A stretch of 45,302 nt of DNA from Nonomuraea cavernae (GCF_014646355.1 NZ_BMNH01000045.1:1-45302); one strand, 5' to 3'. Positions 32,632 through 41,495 are shown, numbered from the stretch's first letter. Made by a program: numbers and translations. Notes: generated by a model not told the origin, from the letters alone.

Positions 32632-33660
32632 ATGGAGATCGAGCTCACCGCGGAGCAGCGCGCGTTCCGCGAGTCATGCGGCAAGCTGGCCGCCAACCTC
32701 GCGGCCCGATGGCACCGCGGCCGCGGCCCCCACGACATCGACCCGCCCACCCCGGGCGACGACTCGTGGTCGCGCGTCGTCGACAGCGGCTGGCTCGCGA
32801 TCGGCCTGCGCGAGGAGAACGGCGGCGCGGGCGCGAGCGTCGTCGACCTGACCGTGCTCGCCGAGCGGCTCGGCTACCACGCGGTGCCGGCGCCGGTCCT
32901 CGGGGCCGTCATCGCGGCCGAGCAGCTCCAGACCTGGAACGCTCCCCCGGGCCTGCTCCAGGACCTCGCGGAGGGCGGGCTACGGCTGGCACCGGCGCTC
33001 GACGCCGGCCTGCGCACCCTGGCCGGCGCCGCCGAGAACTCCCTGGCCTGGGACGCCGCCGGAGCGGAGGCGGCCGTGATCCCGGCGACCGGCGTCGCGC
33101 ACGCCCTCGGCGACGCCCTGCCCTTCGCCGATCCGACCCGCGCGGTCCGGCCCCTGGGCGCCCCGTCCGGCCTCCCGGCGATCACACTCACCCCTCCCGG
33201 CGAGCAGGCGCTCGCCCGGCTCGGCGCGTTCACCCTCAGCCTGCTGACCGCCGACCTGCTGGGCACGATGCAGGCGGCGCTCGACGCCGCGATCGACCAC
33301 GCCCGCACGCGCGAGCAGTTCGGCGCCCCGATCGGCTCCTTCCAGGCGGTCCAGCAGCTCCTCGCCGACGGCCACGTGCTGGTCGAGGCCACCCGGAGCG
33401 CCTCCTACCACGCGGCCTGGGCGGTCGACGCGCTGCCCGGAGCCGAGGCGCTGCGCGCCGCGCGCGTCGCCAAGGCCTTCGCCTCGCGCTCCGCGGTCGA
33501 GGTGTGCGAGAGCGCCGTCCAGGTGTTCGGCGGCATCGGCATGACGTGGGAGGCCCCCGCGCACATCTGGCTGCGCCGCGCGCACACCGGCCGCACGGTG
33601 TTCGGCGACGAGCACCACCACCAGGGCGTCATCGCCGACGACGATCCGCACAGGAGCTGA
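32632..33660 (+). CDS. Acyl-CoA dehydrogenase, small subunit type
   Basis: This protein of about 342 aa is an ACAD-family member shorter than usual. TREQFGAPIGSFQAVQQLLAD and VFGGIGMTWEAPAHIWLRRA are the family's C-terminal motifs, while the N-terminal acyl-binding sequence (SEPGAGSD) is missing. In actinobacterial steroid pathways such proteins form alpha2beta2 complexes with a neighbour that supplies the missing residues. The partner is almost certainly the next gene, which starts 1 nt after this stop. GGAG precedes the ATG. Confidence 0.9.
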   Translation: MEIELTAEQRAFRESCGKLAANLAARWHRGRGPHDIDPPTPGDDSWSRVVDSGWLAIGLREENGGAGASVVDLTVLAERLGYHAVPAPVLGAVIAAEQLQTWNAPPGLLQDLAEGGLRLAPALDAGLRTLAGAAENSLAWDAAGAEAAVIPATGVAHALGDALPFADPTRAVRPLGAPSGLPAITLTPPGEQALARLGAFTLSLLTADLLGTMQAALDAAIDHARTREQFGAPIGSFQAVQQLLADGHVLVEATRSASYHAAWAVDALPGAEALRAARVAKAFASRSAVEVCESAVQVFGGIGMTWEAPAHIWLRRAHTGRTVFGDEHHHQGVIADDDPHRS

Positions 33661-33661
33661 C

Positions 33662-34792
33662 ATGAACTTCGCCGACGACCCCGCCGAGGCCGGTTTCCGC
33701 GCGGGCCTGCGCGCCTGGCTGCGCGACCATCTCGACGAGCACCGCGAGGGCACCGGATACGAGTCCGCCGAGTCGGTCGAGCGGACCCTGCGCTGGCACC
33801 GCGCCCTGGCCGAGGCCGGCTACGTGGGCCTCTCGCTGCCCGCCGCCTACGGCGGGCACGGCCTGCCGGACGTCTACGAGGGCATCCTCAACGAGGAGCT
33901 CGCCACCGCCGGGGCGCCCGCCTCGCCGCCGATCGGCCACATCGCCCACGCCGTCGCCGACTTCGCGAGCGAGGAGCTCAAGGCCCGGGTGCTGCCCGGC
34001 CTGCTCGGCTGCGCCGAGGTGTGGTGCCAGGGCTTCAGCGAGCCCGGAGCGGGCTCGGACCTGGCCGGGCTCACCACCACGGCCACGGCGGACGGCGACC
34101 GGTTCGTGGTCAACGGCCAGAAGATCTGGACCAGCGGCGCGATGTGGTCCGACCGGTGCCTGCTGCTCGCCCGGACCGAGCCCGGCCTGGCCCGCCACCG
34201 CGGCCTGTCGATGCTGGTGGTCGACATGCGCTCCGCCGGGGTCGACTGCCGCGAGATCGTGCTGGCCAGCGGCAGCAGGGAGTTCGCCGAGGTGTTCTTC
34301 GACGACGTGAGCGTCCCGGCGGCCAACCTCGTCGGCGAGCGCGGACAGGGCTGGCGGATCGCGATGCACATGCTGGCGTACGAGCGCGGTCCGGCCGACA
34401 TGGGCTGGGTGGGACGACTCGGCCGGGTGCTGGCCGAGGCCCGCGAGGACGTCCGGACCGGCCGCGTGGCCGCCGACGCGGGGCTGCGCCTGCGGCTGGC
34501 GGAGGCCGCCGTGGACGTGGAGGTGCTGCGGTGGCACGTGGCGCGGTCGCTGGCCGGCCGGGGCGGCGGCTCCGACGGAGCCGCCGGCTCGGTTGACAAA
34601 CTGCTGACCACGCGCGTGGAGCAGAACCTCTACCGCGTGGTCAGCGACCTCGCCGGGCCGTCGTTCGTGCTGGGCGCGCCCGGCCCGTTCGCGGACTACC
34701 TGTGGTCCCGCGCCCAGTCGATCTACGGCGGCACCCAGCAGATCCAGCGCCAGATCGTCGCGCAGCGGGTGCTCGGGCTGCCCCGAGCCTGA
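33662..34792 (+). CDS. Acyl-CoA dehydrogenase, large subunit type
   Basis: This protein of about 376 aa contains GFSEPGAGSDLAGL and KIWTSGAMWSD (FAD and acyl binding), and YGGTQQIQRQIVAQRVLGLPR at the C-terminus. Gly replaces the Glu of the MCAD YEGT motif, so the catalytic base must lie elsewhere. It begins 1 nt after the small-type ACAD and probably forms a heteromeric enzyme with it. This arrangement parallels FadE pairs of steroid catabolism (family knowledge). Confidence 0.92.
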   Translation: MNFADDPAEAGFRAGLRAWLRDHLDEHREGTGYESAESVERTLRWHRALAEAGYVGLSLPAAYGGHGLPDVYEGILNEELATAGAPASPPIGHIAHAVADFASEELKARVLPGLLGCAEVWCQGFSEPGAGSDLAGLTTTATADGDRFVVNGQKIWTSGAMWSDRCLLLARTEPGLARHRGLSMLVVDMRSAGVDCREIVLASGSREFAEVFFDDVSVPAANLVGERGQGWRIAMHMLAYERGPADMGWVGRLGRVLAEAREDVRTGRVAADAGLRLRLAEAAVDVEVLRWHVARSLAGRGGGSDGAAGSVDKLLTTRVEQNLYRVVSDLAGPSFVLGAPGPFADYLWSRAQSIYGGTQQIQRQIVAQRVLGLPRA

Positions 34793-34883
34793 CCCGCTCA
34801 GCTCCGGGGCAGAGCGGGCGCTCAGGTCGCCCGCTCAGCTTCGGGGGCAGGGCGCTCGGGCTGCCCGCTCAGCTCCGGGGCAG
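34793..34883. repeat. Triplicated 20-nt sequence at convergent gene ends
   Basis: CCCGCTCAGCTCCGGGGCAG occurs at 34793-34812 and 34864-34883, with a near-identical copy of 21 nt at 34830-34850. The third copy includes the stop codon and last codons of the minus-strand ACAD gene, so the C-terminal coding end appears to have been duplicated into the spacer. Confidence 0.85.
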
Positions 34884-36176
34884 TTCCCGCCAGGGCCTGC
34901 CCCGGAAGGGGTCGAAGTCCTTGGGCAACCCGAGGACCCGCTCGGCGATCACGTTCTTGTTGACCTCGGTGGTGCCGCCCTCGATGGTGTTGGCCCGGCT
35001 GCGCAGCAGCCCCCGGACCTCGCCCGGCATGCCGTCCCAGTATTCGCCGGGCGTCGAGGCCGAGCCCGGCCAGGCCACCGCGTCCTCCCCCAGCAGGTCG
35101 GCGGCCATCTCCTGGATCCGCTGGTTGAGCTCGGTGCCGTGCACCTTGCCGATGGAGCTCTCCGGCCCCAGCGGAAGGTTGCCGGCCAGCCGGGCGCGGA
35201 CCCGCTGGTTGGTCCAGACGCGGGTCTGCTCCTCGCACCACAGCCAGACGATGCGCTCGCGGACCGCCGGGTCGTCCCAGCCTCCCCGCAGCCCGGCCGC
35301 CGTCCGCCGGCGGGCCAGGCGGACGAGGTGGGAGGCGCTCACGCCGCCGATCCGGTCGACGCCGCCGCCCGATCCCGAGCCGGACACCATCTGCCGTTCG
35401 CCGCTGAGCGTCGCCTGCGCGACCCGCCAGCCGTTGCCGGCCTCGCCGACGCGGTGGCCGTCCGGCACGCGGGCGCCGTCGAAGAACACCTCGAAGAACT
35501 CGGTCTCCCCGCCCATGTGGGGAAGCGGCCTGACCTCGACGCCGGGCTGCCGCATCTCGATGAGGAGGTAGCTGATGCCCTGGTGCTTGGGCACGTCGGG
35601 GTCGGTGCGGGCGAGCAGCACGCCGAAGTCGGCGCGGTCGGCCCAGGTGGTCCACACCTTCTGGCCGGTCACCACCCAGGTGTCGCCGTCGAGCTCGGCC
35701 CTGGTCGACAGCGAGGCCAGGTCGCTGCCGGAGCCGGGTTCGCTGAACAGCTGGCACCAGACCTCCTCTCCCCGCGCGATCGGGCCGAGGAAGCGGTCGC
35801 GCTGCTCCGGCCGGCCGTGCGCGTACAGCGCCGGGGCGACCAGGTTGAGCCCGAGCGGGTTGAGCCGGGGCAGATGGTAGGGGCGCAGCAGCGTCTCGAC
35901 GGCGGAGGCGACGGGGCGCTTCCAGCCCAGTCCGCCGTGCTCGACGTCCCAGGTCGGCGCGATCAGGCCGGAGGCGCCGAAGACGGGATACCAGGAGCGG
36001 TACTCCTCCGGCGTGCGGACACCGCGCACCTCGCGCGGGCCGCCCCGCTCGGCCGCCTCGCGCCAGGGGGCGGGCACGTGGGTCTCGACCCAGGCCCGTA
36101 CCGCCTCCACCGCCTCCTCGGGGCTCACGTCGGGACCGGTCGGCCCGGCGAGCGACGCCCGCTGCTGCTCTGTCAT
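34869..36176 (-). CDS. Acyl-CoA dehydrogenase, large FadE type
   Basis: This protein of about 435 aa has QLFSEPGSGSDLASLSTRAELDGDTWVV and KVWTTWADRADF as FAD/acyl segments, DVEHGGLGWKRP near the N-terminus and IEGGTTEVNKNVIAERVLGLP at the C-terminus. The length is slightly above average. The ATG at 36176 overlaps the enoyl-CoA hydratase stop (ATGA), so the gene is coupled to it; a longer frame upstream lies inside that gene. It may partner the small-type ACAD at 39549. Confidence 0.9.
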   Translation of the reverse strand: MTEQQRASLAGPTGPDVSPEEAVEAVRAWVETHVPAPWREAAERGGPREVRGVRTPEEYRSWYPVFGASGLIAPTWDVEHGGLGWKRPVASAVETLLRPYHLPRLNPLGLNLVAPALYAHGRPEQRDRFLGPIARGEEVWCQLFSEPGSGSDLASLSTRAELDGDTWVVTGQKVWTTWADRADFGVLLARTDPDVPKHQGISYLLIEMRQPGVEVRPLPHMGGETEFFEVFFDGARVPDGHRVGEAGNGWRVAQATLSGERQMVSGSGSGGGVDRIGGVSASHLVRLARRRTAAGLRGGWDDPAVRERIVWLWCEEQTRVWTNQRVRARLAGNLPLGPESSIGKVHGTELNQRIQEMAADLLGEDAVAWPGSASTPGEYWDGMPGEVRGLLRSRANTIEGGTTEVNKNVIAERVLGLPKDFDPFRGRPWRELPRS

Positions 36177-36979
36177 GGCTGTGCCTCTCTGTCGGTCTCC
36201 TGGTCCGGCCGCCGCCCCGCCCGCGTGGCCTCCTGGCGGGTGGCCTCCGGAGTCACCGGCGACGTCGGGAGCCGGTCCTCGCGGGCGGCCGTGCGGGCGG
36301 CGGTCAGGCCGAGCTCCTCCGACCGCCACAGCGCCCGCTTGACCCGGCGGGCCGCCTCGGGACGGCCCCGGGCGATCGACTCGGCGACCCGCTGCGCCGC
36401 GGCCCGCAGGCCGGGACCGTCGACCACCTCACCGACCAGCCCCAGCCGGTGCGCCCGGGCGGCGTCGAGACGTTCGTGCGTCCCGATGAGCGCGAGCCGG
36501 GCGGCGACCGTGGCCGCCATCCGGTGCGTCAGGCCGATGGCCTCCCAGGCGCTGACCTGCCCGACGCTCACGTGGGGGTCGAGGAAGGTGGCGTGCCGGG
36601 CGGCGAGGACGACGTCGGCGTCGACCACGAAGTGCAGGCCGCCGCCGGCGCACACGCCGTTGACGGCCACGACGACGGGTGTGCGGACGCCGAGGTGCCA
36701 GCCGGTCAGCTCCAGCGCCGCGTCGCGGGTGCGCCTGCTGGACTCGCGCAGGCTCGCCGGATCGCGGGCGAGGGCCGCCATGTCCAGGCCGGTCTGGAAG
36801 GCCTTGCCGCGCCCGGTGACGACGACGCAGCGCACGTCGTCGTCGGCGTCGAGCTCGCGCCAGGCGCGCGGCAGCTCGGCCATCATCACGGCGTCCATGG
36901 CGTTGCCGGCGTGCGGCCGGTCGAACTCGAGCCAGCCCACCGGGCCATGACGTTCGACGACCAGCGTCTCGTACGCCAC
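36173..36979 (-). CDS. Enoyl-CoA hydratase family protein (paralogue of 40679-41473)
   Basis: This protein of about 268 aa is a crotonase with GRGKAFQTGLDMAAL and VNGVCAGGGLHFVVDADVVLAARHATFLDPHVSVGQV. It shares VERHGPVGWL near the N-terminus and DPHVSVGQV with the gene at 40679-41473, so the two are paralogues. GTG at 36979 is preferred over 36985, because AAGAGG is 7 nt away and the protein start then aligns with the paralogue. It is divergent from the MaoC-type gene across the palindrome 37007-37024. Confidence 0.9.
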   Translation of the reverse strand: MAYETLVVERHGPVGWLEFDRPHAGNAMDAVMMAELPRAWRELDADDDVRCVVVTGRGKAFQTGLDMAALARDPASLRESSRRTRDAALELTGWHLGVRTPVVVAVNGVCAGGGLHFVVDADVVLAARHATFLDPHVSVGQVSAWEAIGLTHRMAATVAARLALIGTHERLDAARAHRLGLVGEVVDGPGLRAAAQRVAESIARGRPEAARRVKRALWRSEELGLTAARTAAREDRLPTSPVTPEATRQEATRAGRRPDQETDREAQP

Positions 36980-37006
36980 GCGCACCCCTCTTTCTCGACA
37001 AGCCGA

Positions 37007-37024
37007 ATCTTATAGCTATAAGAT
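37007..37024. promoter_or_regulatory. Perfect 18-bp palindrome, cluster motif copy 9
   Basis: ATCTTATAGCTATAAGAT is identical to its own reverse complement. Its centre coincides with the pseudo-symmetry centre of the other motif copies, and its ATCTT end matches theirs. It sits between divergent genes (starts 36979 and 37059), as expected for a dimeric regulator. Confidence 0.75.
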
Positions 37025-37058
37025 AGCAAAGAAAAGGCGAGAGGATTTCCGGACAGAC

Positions 37059-38333
37059 ATGGCCCCCACGGATGAGAAGACCCGGCCCCGCATCACCGAC
37101 GAGGGCGTGGCGGCCCTGCGCGCCCGCATCGGCATCGCCCAGCCCAACCCCGTCCCGCCCCACTACCTGCGGCCCGGCACCGACGCGTTCCGCATCGCCG
37201 CCCGCTCCTACGGCGACGACAACCCGCTGTGGTGCGACCCCGCCTACGCCGAGCGCTCGCGCTGGGGCCGGCCGATCGCGCCGCCCCCGATCGTCGGCGG
37301 CGACAGCATCGTCGGCGAGGACGTGCTGACCGAGGCCGACCTGGCCCGCCAGCACGAGCTCAAGGGCGACCCGCTGCGCGGCGTGCACGCCTTCTACTCG
37401 GCGTGCGAGCGCGAGTGGTGGTCACCGCTCTACGCCGACCGGGCCGTGCTGCGGCGCAACGCCCTGGTGGGCGTGCTCGACAAGCCCAGCGAGTTCAGCG
37501 GCCGCGCCGTGCACGAGTGGAACGCCAACGTCTTCGCCGACGCCGACGGCACCCCGCTGGCCGGGCAGTACCGGCTGATGATCCGCACCGAGCGCACCGA
37601 GGCCCGCAAGCGCAAGAAGTACGACGACGTCGCGATCGAGCCCTGGACCGAGGAGCGCATCGCCGAGATCGACGCCGCCTACGCCGCCGAGCGGCCGCGC
37701 GGCGCCGAGCCGCGCTGGTTCGAGGACGTCGACGAGGGCGACGCGATCACCCCCATCGTCAAGGGCCCGCTCACCGTGACCGACATCGTCTGCTGGCACA
37801 CCGGCATGGGCATGGGCGTCTACGGCGTCGCCCCGCTGCGCCTCGGGCACCACAACCGCCGGCGCATCCCGCGCTTCTACCACCGCGACGAGCAGGGAGT
37901 CTGGGACGCCATGCAGCGCGTGCACTGGGACCCGGAGTTCGCGCGCCGCTCGGGCAATCCCACGACCTTCGACTACGGCCGCATGCGCGAGACCTGGATG
38001 ATCCACGCCTGCACCGACTGGATGGGCGACGACGCCTGGCTGTGGCGGCTGCGGGTGGAGTTCCGCCAGTTCAACTACATCGGCGACGCCCAGTGGATCA
38101 CCGGCACCGTCGTGCGCAAGCACCTCGTCGAGGACGGCAACGGCGTCCACGCGGCCGTCGACCTCGAACTGGCCGCGACCAACCAGCGCGGCCAGGTCAC
38201 CGCGCCGGGCACCGCGACCATCCTGCTGCCCAGCCGCGAGCACGGTCCCGTCACGCTGCCCGAGCCGATCGGCGGCGCGACCACCCTCGACGGCACCCTG
38301 CAGGCGTCCATCGCGCACTTCTCCCGCACGTGA
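37059..38333 (+). CDS. Double-hotdog MaoC/FAS1-like dehydratase
   Basis: This protein of about 424 aa has two hotdog-like halves. The first holds FRIAARSYGDDNPLWCDPAYAERSRWGRPIAPP, the hydratase-2 pattern (YGDxNPL...DP) expected of MaoC and FAS1-like dehydratases. The second holds DIVCWHTGMGMGVYG and FRQFNYIGDAQWITGTVV. It hydrates or dehydrates enoyl-CoA with R stereochemistry. No strong ribosome binding site is close to the ATG; GAGAGGA lies 14 nt away. The CoA-transferase start overlaps its stop (GTGA). Confidence 0.87.
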   Translation: MAPTDEKTRPRITDEGVAALRARIGIAQPNPVPPHYLRPGTDAFRIAARSYGDDNPLWCDPAYAERSRWGRPIAPPPIVGGDSIVGEDVLTEADLARQHELKGDPLRGVHAFYSACEREWWSPLYADRAVLRRNALVGVLDKPSEFSGRAVHEWNANVFADADGTPLAGQYRLMIRTERTEARKRKKYDDVAIEPWTEERIAEIDAAYAAERPRGAEPRWFEDVDEGDAITPIVKGPLTVTDIVCWHTGMGMGVYGVAPLRLGHHNRRRIPRFYHRDEQGVWDAMQRVHWDPEFARRSGNPTTFDYGRMRETWMIHACTDWMGDDAWLWRLRVEFRQFNYIGDAQWITGTVVRKHLVEDGNGVHAAVDLELAATNQRGQVTAPGTATILLPSREHGPVTLPEPIGGATTLDGTLQASIAHFSRT

Positions 38334-39511
38334 CCGGACCACTCGACGACCTGCTCGTGGTGTCGATGGAGCAGGCCGTCTCGGCTCCGTACGCCACCCG
38401 GCAGCTCGCCGACCTCGGGGCCCGCGTCATCAAGGTGGAGCGGCCCGACGGCGGCGACTTCGCCCGGCACTTCGACACCCACGCCAACGGCACCGGGGCG
38501 CACTTCGCCTGGGCCAACCGCAACAAGGAGTCGCTGACGCTCGACGCGAAGGCGCCGGACGGCCGGCGCGTGCTCGGCGAGCTGCTGGCGCGGGCCGACG
38601 TGTTCGTGCACAACCTGGCGCCGGGGGCGGCCCCCCGCCTGGGGCTGGACGGCGCGACCCTGCGGGCCGCGCGCCCGCGGCTGGTCGTCTGCGAGATCTC
38701 CGGCTACGGCACCGGCGGCCCGTACGACGATCGCAAGGCGTACGACCTGCTCATCCAGGCCGAGGGCGGGCTGGCCACGATCACCGGGAGCCTCGAACAC
38801 CCGATCAAGCCGGGCATCTCCGTCGCCGACATCGCGGCCGGCATGTTCGGCTTCTCTTCGGTGCTCTCGGCGCTGCTCAACCGGGAGCGCACCGGGCAGG
38901 GGTGCGTCCTGGAGGTGTCGATGCTCGACGCCCTGGCCGACTGGATGGGGTACCCGCTCGTCGTGCGCAGGCACGGCTCGGCGCCGGACCTGGCCTCGGG
39001 GATGAGCCATCCGGCCATCGCGCCGTACGACGCCTACCGGGCGGCCGACGGCCGGCTCGTGACGGTGAGCGTGCAGAACGACCGCGAGTGGGTCAAGCTC
39101 GCCAGGTCGGTGCTGGACCGGCCCGACCTGGCCGACGATCCCCGATACGCCACCAACCAGGCGCGCGTCGCCCACCGGGCCGACCTCGACGAGCTGCTCG
39201 GCGCGGTCATCGGCCGCCTCGGCAGCGCGGAGGCCGTGGCCGCGCTGCACGCGGCCGGCATCGGCTGCGCCCTGGTCAACGACCTGGCGGAGGTCGCCGA
39301 CCATCCCCAGCTCGTGACGCGTGACCGCTGGCTGACCGTGCCCGCCCCGGCCGGCCCGGTCGCCACGCCGCTGTCGCCCCCGGTGAGCTCGGCCTGGCGC
39401 ACCCCGGCCGGTCCCGTGCCGGCCCTGGGTGAGCACACTGACGCGATCCTGCGCGAGCTCGGCTACGACGACGCGTCCATCCACCGACTACATGACGACG
39501 GCGTCGTATGA
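38330..39511 (+). CDS. Class III (CaiB/BaiF-type) CoA transferase
   Basis: This protein of about 393 aa has the family N-terminus (VVSMEQAVSAPYATRQLADLGARVIKVERPDGGD), WANRNKESLTLD, and the catalytic Asp in KAYDLLIQAEGG followed by ITGSLEHPIKPGISVADIAAGMFG. It moves CoA between carboxylates and could activate the substrate or recycle a product CoA. The GTG at 38330 overlaps the MaoC gene stop, so they are coupled. It is second in a six-gene plus-strand unit running to 42700. Confidence 0.93.
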   Translation: MTGPLDDLLVVSMEQAVSAPYATRQLADLGARVIKVERPDGGDFARHFDTHANGTGAHFAWANRNKESLTLDAKAPDGRRVLGELLARADVFVHNLAPGAAPRLGLDGATLRAARPRLVVCEISGYGTGGPYDDRKAYDLLIQAEGGLATITGSLEHPIKPGISVADIAAGMFGFSSVLSALLNRERTGQGCVLEVSMLDALADWMGYPLVVRRHGSAPDLASGMSHPAIAPYDAYRAADGRLVTVSVQNDREWVKLARSVLDRPDLADDPRYATNQARVAHRADLDELLGAVIGRLGSAEAVAALHAAGIGCALVNDLAEVADHPQLVTRDRWLTVPAPAGPVATPLSPPVSSAWRTPAGPVPALGEHTDAILRELGYDDASIHRLHDDGVV

Positions 39512-39548
39512 CTCGTTCGACCGGCGCCGAACAGATCCAGGAGCAGCG

Positions 39549-40658
39549 ATGACCACCACGTCCGAAGAGGACCTCGAACAGTTCCGCGACAGCGTGCGCG
39601 GCGCGCTGGCCGACGTCAGCACCTCCGCCCGGGTCCGGGCGGCGATGATGACCGAACACGGCTGGGACGAGGCCACCTGGCGGCTGCTGGTGCGGCTGGA
39701 CCTGCCCGGCCTGATGCTGCCCGAGCGCGTGGGCGGCGGCGGGCTCGGGCCTGCCGAGTTCGCGGTCGCCGCCGAGGAGTGCGGGGCCCGGCTCGCCTGC
39801 TCGCCGCTGTTCGCCACGTCGGTGCTGGCCGTCCCGCTGCTGCTCGCGCTCGACGACGCCGACGCGCTCGACCGCCACGGCCGCCGGATCGCCCGAGGCG
39901 AGCTCACGGCCACCGTGGCCCTCGCCGAGACCGGCGCCCGCTGGGATGTGTCCGAGGTGCGCGCCACCGCGCGCCGCGAGGGTGACGGCTGGCGGCTCGA
40001 CGGCGTCAAGCACCACGTGGTCGACGGCGCGAGCGCCGACCTGCTGCTCGTGGTGGCGCGCACGCCGGACGGCCTGGCCGTCTTCGCCGTCGAACGCGGC
40101 GCCGCCGGCCTGGAGGCGGAGTCTCTGGTCACGCTGGACCTCACCCGGAAGATGGCGCGGCTGGAGCTGACCGGCGTGGCGGGCGAGCTGGTCGGGCCGG
40201 TGGGCTGCGAGGCCGCCCTGGCCGCCGCCACGGACGTCTCGCGGGCGCTGCTCGCCGCCGAGCAGACCGGGGTCGCCCAGCGCTGTCTCGACATGGTCGT
40301 CGACTACGCCAAGACCCGCATCCAGTTCGCGCGGCCGATCGGCTCGTTCCAGGTCATCAAGCAGCGTTTGGCCGACGCGCTGATCCAGGTCGAGTCCGCG
40401 CGCTCGGCCGTCCACACCGCCACCCGGTCGGACGGCGCCGGGCTGGCCCGCGACTCCCGGGTGGCCGCGCTCATGGCCGGCAGGGCGTCGACCTGGGTGA
40501 CCGCGCAGACCATCCAGCTGCACGGCGGCGTCGGCTTCACCTGGGAGCATGACGCGCACCTCTACTTCAAGCGGGCGCGCACCAGCGCCCGGCTGCTCGG
40601 GCAGGCTGACGAGCATGTCGCCGCGCTGGGCGAGCTGCTCGAACACGAAGTCGCATGA
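39549..40658 (+). CDS. Acyl-CoA dehydrogenase, small FadE type
   Basis: This protein of about 369 aa resembles the small-type ACAD at 32632. It has TRIQFARPIGSFQVIKQRLADALIQ and LHGGVGFTWEHDAHLYFKRA, and no SEPGSGSD segment. Heteromeric assembly with a large FadE, for example 34869-36176, is inferred. The ATG at 39549 is selected for AGGAG upstream rather than the longer frame. Confidence 0.9.
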   Translation: MTTTSEEDLEQFRDSVRGALADVSTSARVRAAMMTEHGWDEATWRLLVRLDLPGLMLPERVGGGGLGPAEFAVAAEECGARLACSPLFATSVLAVPLLLALDDADALDRHGRRIARGELTATVALAETGARWDVSEVRATARREGDGWRLDGVKHHVVDGASADLLLVVARTPDGLAVFAVERGAAGLEAESLVTLDLTRKMARLELTGVAGELVGPVGCEAALAAATDVSRALLAAEQTGVAQRCLDMVVDYAKTRIQFARPIGSFQVIKQRLADALIQVESARSAVHTATRSDGAGLARDSRVAALMAGRASTWVTAQTIQLHGGVGFTWEHDAHLYFKRARTSARLLGQADEHVAALGELLEHEVA

Positions 40659-40678
40659 CACGAGAGGACATTCCAGGC

Positions 40679-41473
40679 ATGACCACATATAAGACCATCA
40701 AGGTCGAGCGCCACGGTCCCGTCGGCTGGCTGATCAACAACCGGCCCGACGTGCTCAACGCCATGAACAACACCATGCGTGACGAACTGGCCGACGCCTG
40801 GCTCGAACTGGACCGCGACCCCGAGGTGCGGGTCATCGTGCAGACCGGCGAGGGCCGCGCCTTCCAGACCGGGGCCGACCTCACCGAGGTGGCCTCCGAC
40901 GGCGTGGGCATGGAGCGCTACCAGGACAGCCTGGTCGACTTCGACCTCCACTTCACCTCCTGGCACCAGAACGTCACCAAGCCCGTCATCGCCGCCGTCA
41001 ACGGCGTGTGCGCGGGCGGCGGGCTGCACTTCGTCGCCGACGCCGACGTCGTCATCGCCGCCTCCGACGCGACGTTCTTCGACCCCCACGTCAGCGTGGG
41101 CCAGGTGACCGCGATCGAGGTGATCGCCCTGGCCAAGAAGATCCCGTTCGAGGCGGTCATGCGGATGGCGCTCGTCGGCGCCCACGAGCGGATGACGGCC
41201 GCCAGAGCGTACGAGCTGGGGATGGTCAGCCAGATCGTGGACCCGCCCGAGACCCTGCGGGAGGCCGCGCAGGAGCTCGCCGAGAAGATCGCCCGCAACT
41301 CCCCCGCCGCGATGGCCGCGACCAAGAAGGCCCTGTGGGCGGCCCTCGAACTCGGCCTCACCGACGCCTGCCGGGTGGGCGCGCAGCACCTGGTCGGCCT
41401 CTGGGGCCACCCCGACCAGACCGAGGGCCCCCTAGCCTTCGTCGAGAAGCGGGCTCCCCGCTGGGTCGCCTAG
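40679..41473 (+). CDS. Enoyl-CoA hydratase family protein
   Basis: This protein of about 264 aa is a crotonase with TGEGRAFQTGADLTEV and VNGVCAGGGLHFVADADVVIAASDATFFDPHVSVGQV. Compared with its paralogue at 36173 it keeps the same active-site segments. The ATG at 40679 aligns with the paralogue start. A longer start at 40655, overlapping the previous stop (ATGA), would add eight residues. It acts between ACAD and SDR in the same unit. Confidence 0.92.
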   Translation: MTTYKTIKVERHGPVGWLINNRPDVLNAMNNTMRDELADAWLELDRDPEVRVIVQTGEGRAFQTGADLTEVASDGVGMERYQDSLVDFDLHFTSWHQNVTKPVIAAVNGVCAGGGLHFVADADVVIAASDATFFDPHVSVGQVTAIEVIALAKKIPFEAVMRMALVGAHERMTAARAYELGMVSQIVDPPETLREAAQELAEKIARNSPAAMAATKKALWAALELGLTDACRVGAQHLVGLWGHPDQTEGPLAFVEKRAPRWVA

Positions 41474-41495
41474 ACCCTTTGAGAACGGAGAACTC

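Noticed and set aside
31753..40658. Cholesterol catabolic cluster assignment
   Set aside because: FadD3-like ligases and FadE pairs fit, but hallmark ring-degradation genes (KstD, Hsa, Ksh) and mce genes are absent, so only a bulky or cyclic acid is proposed.
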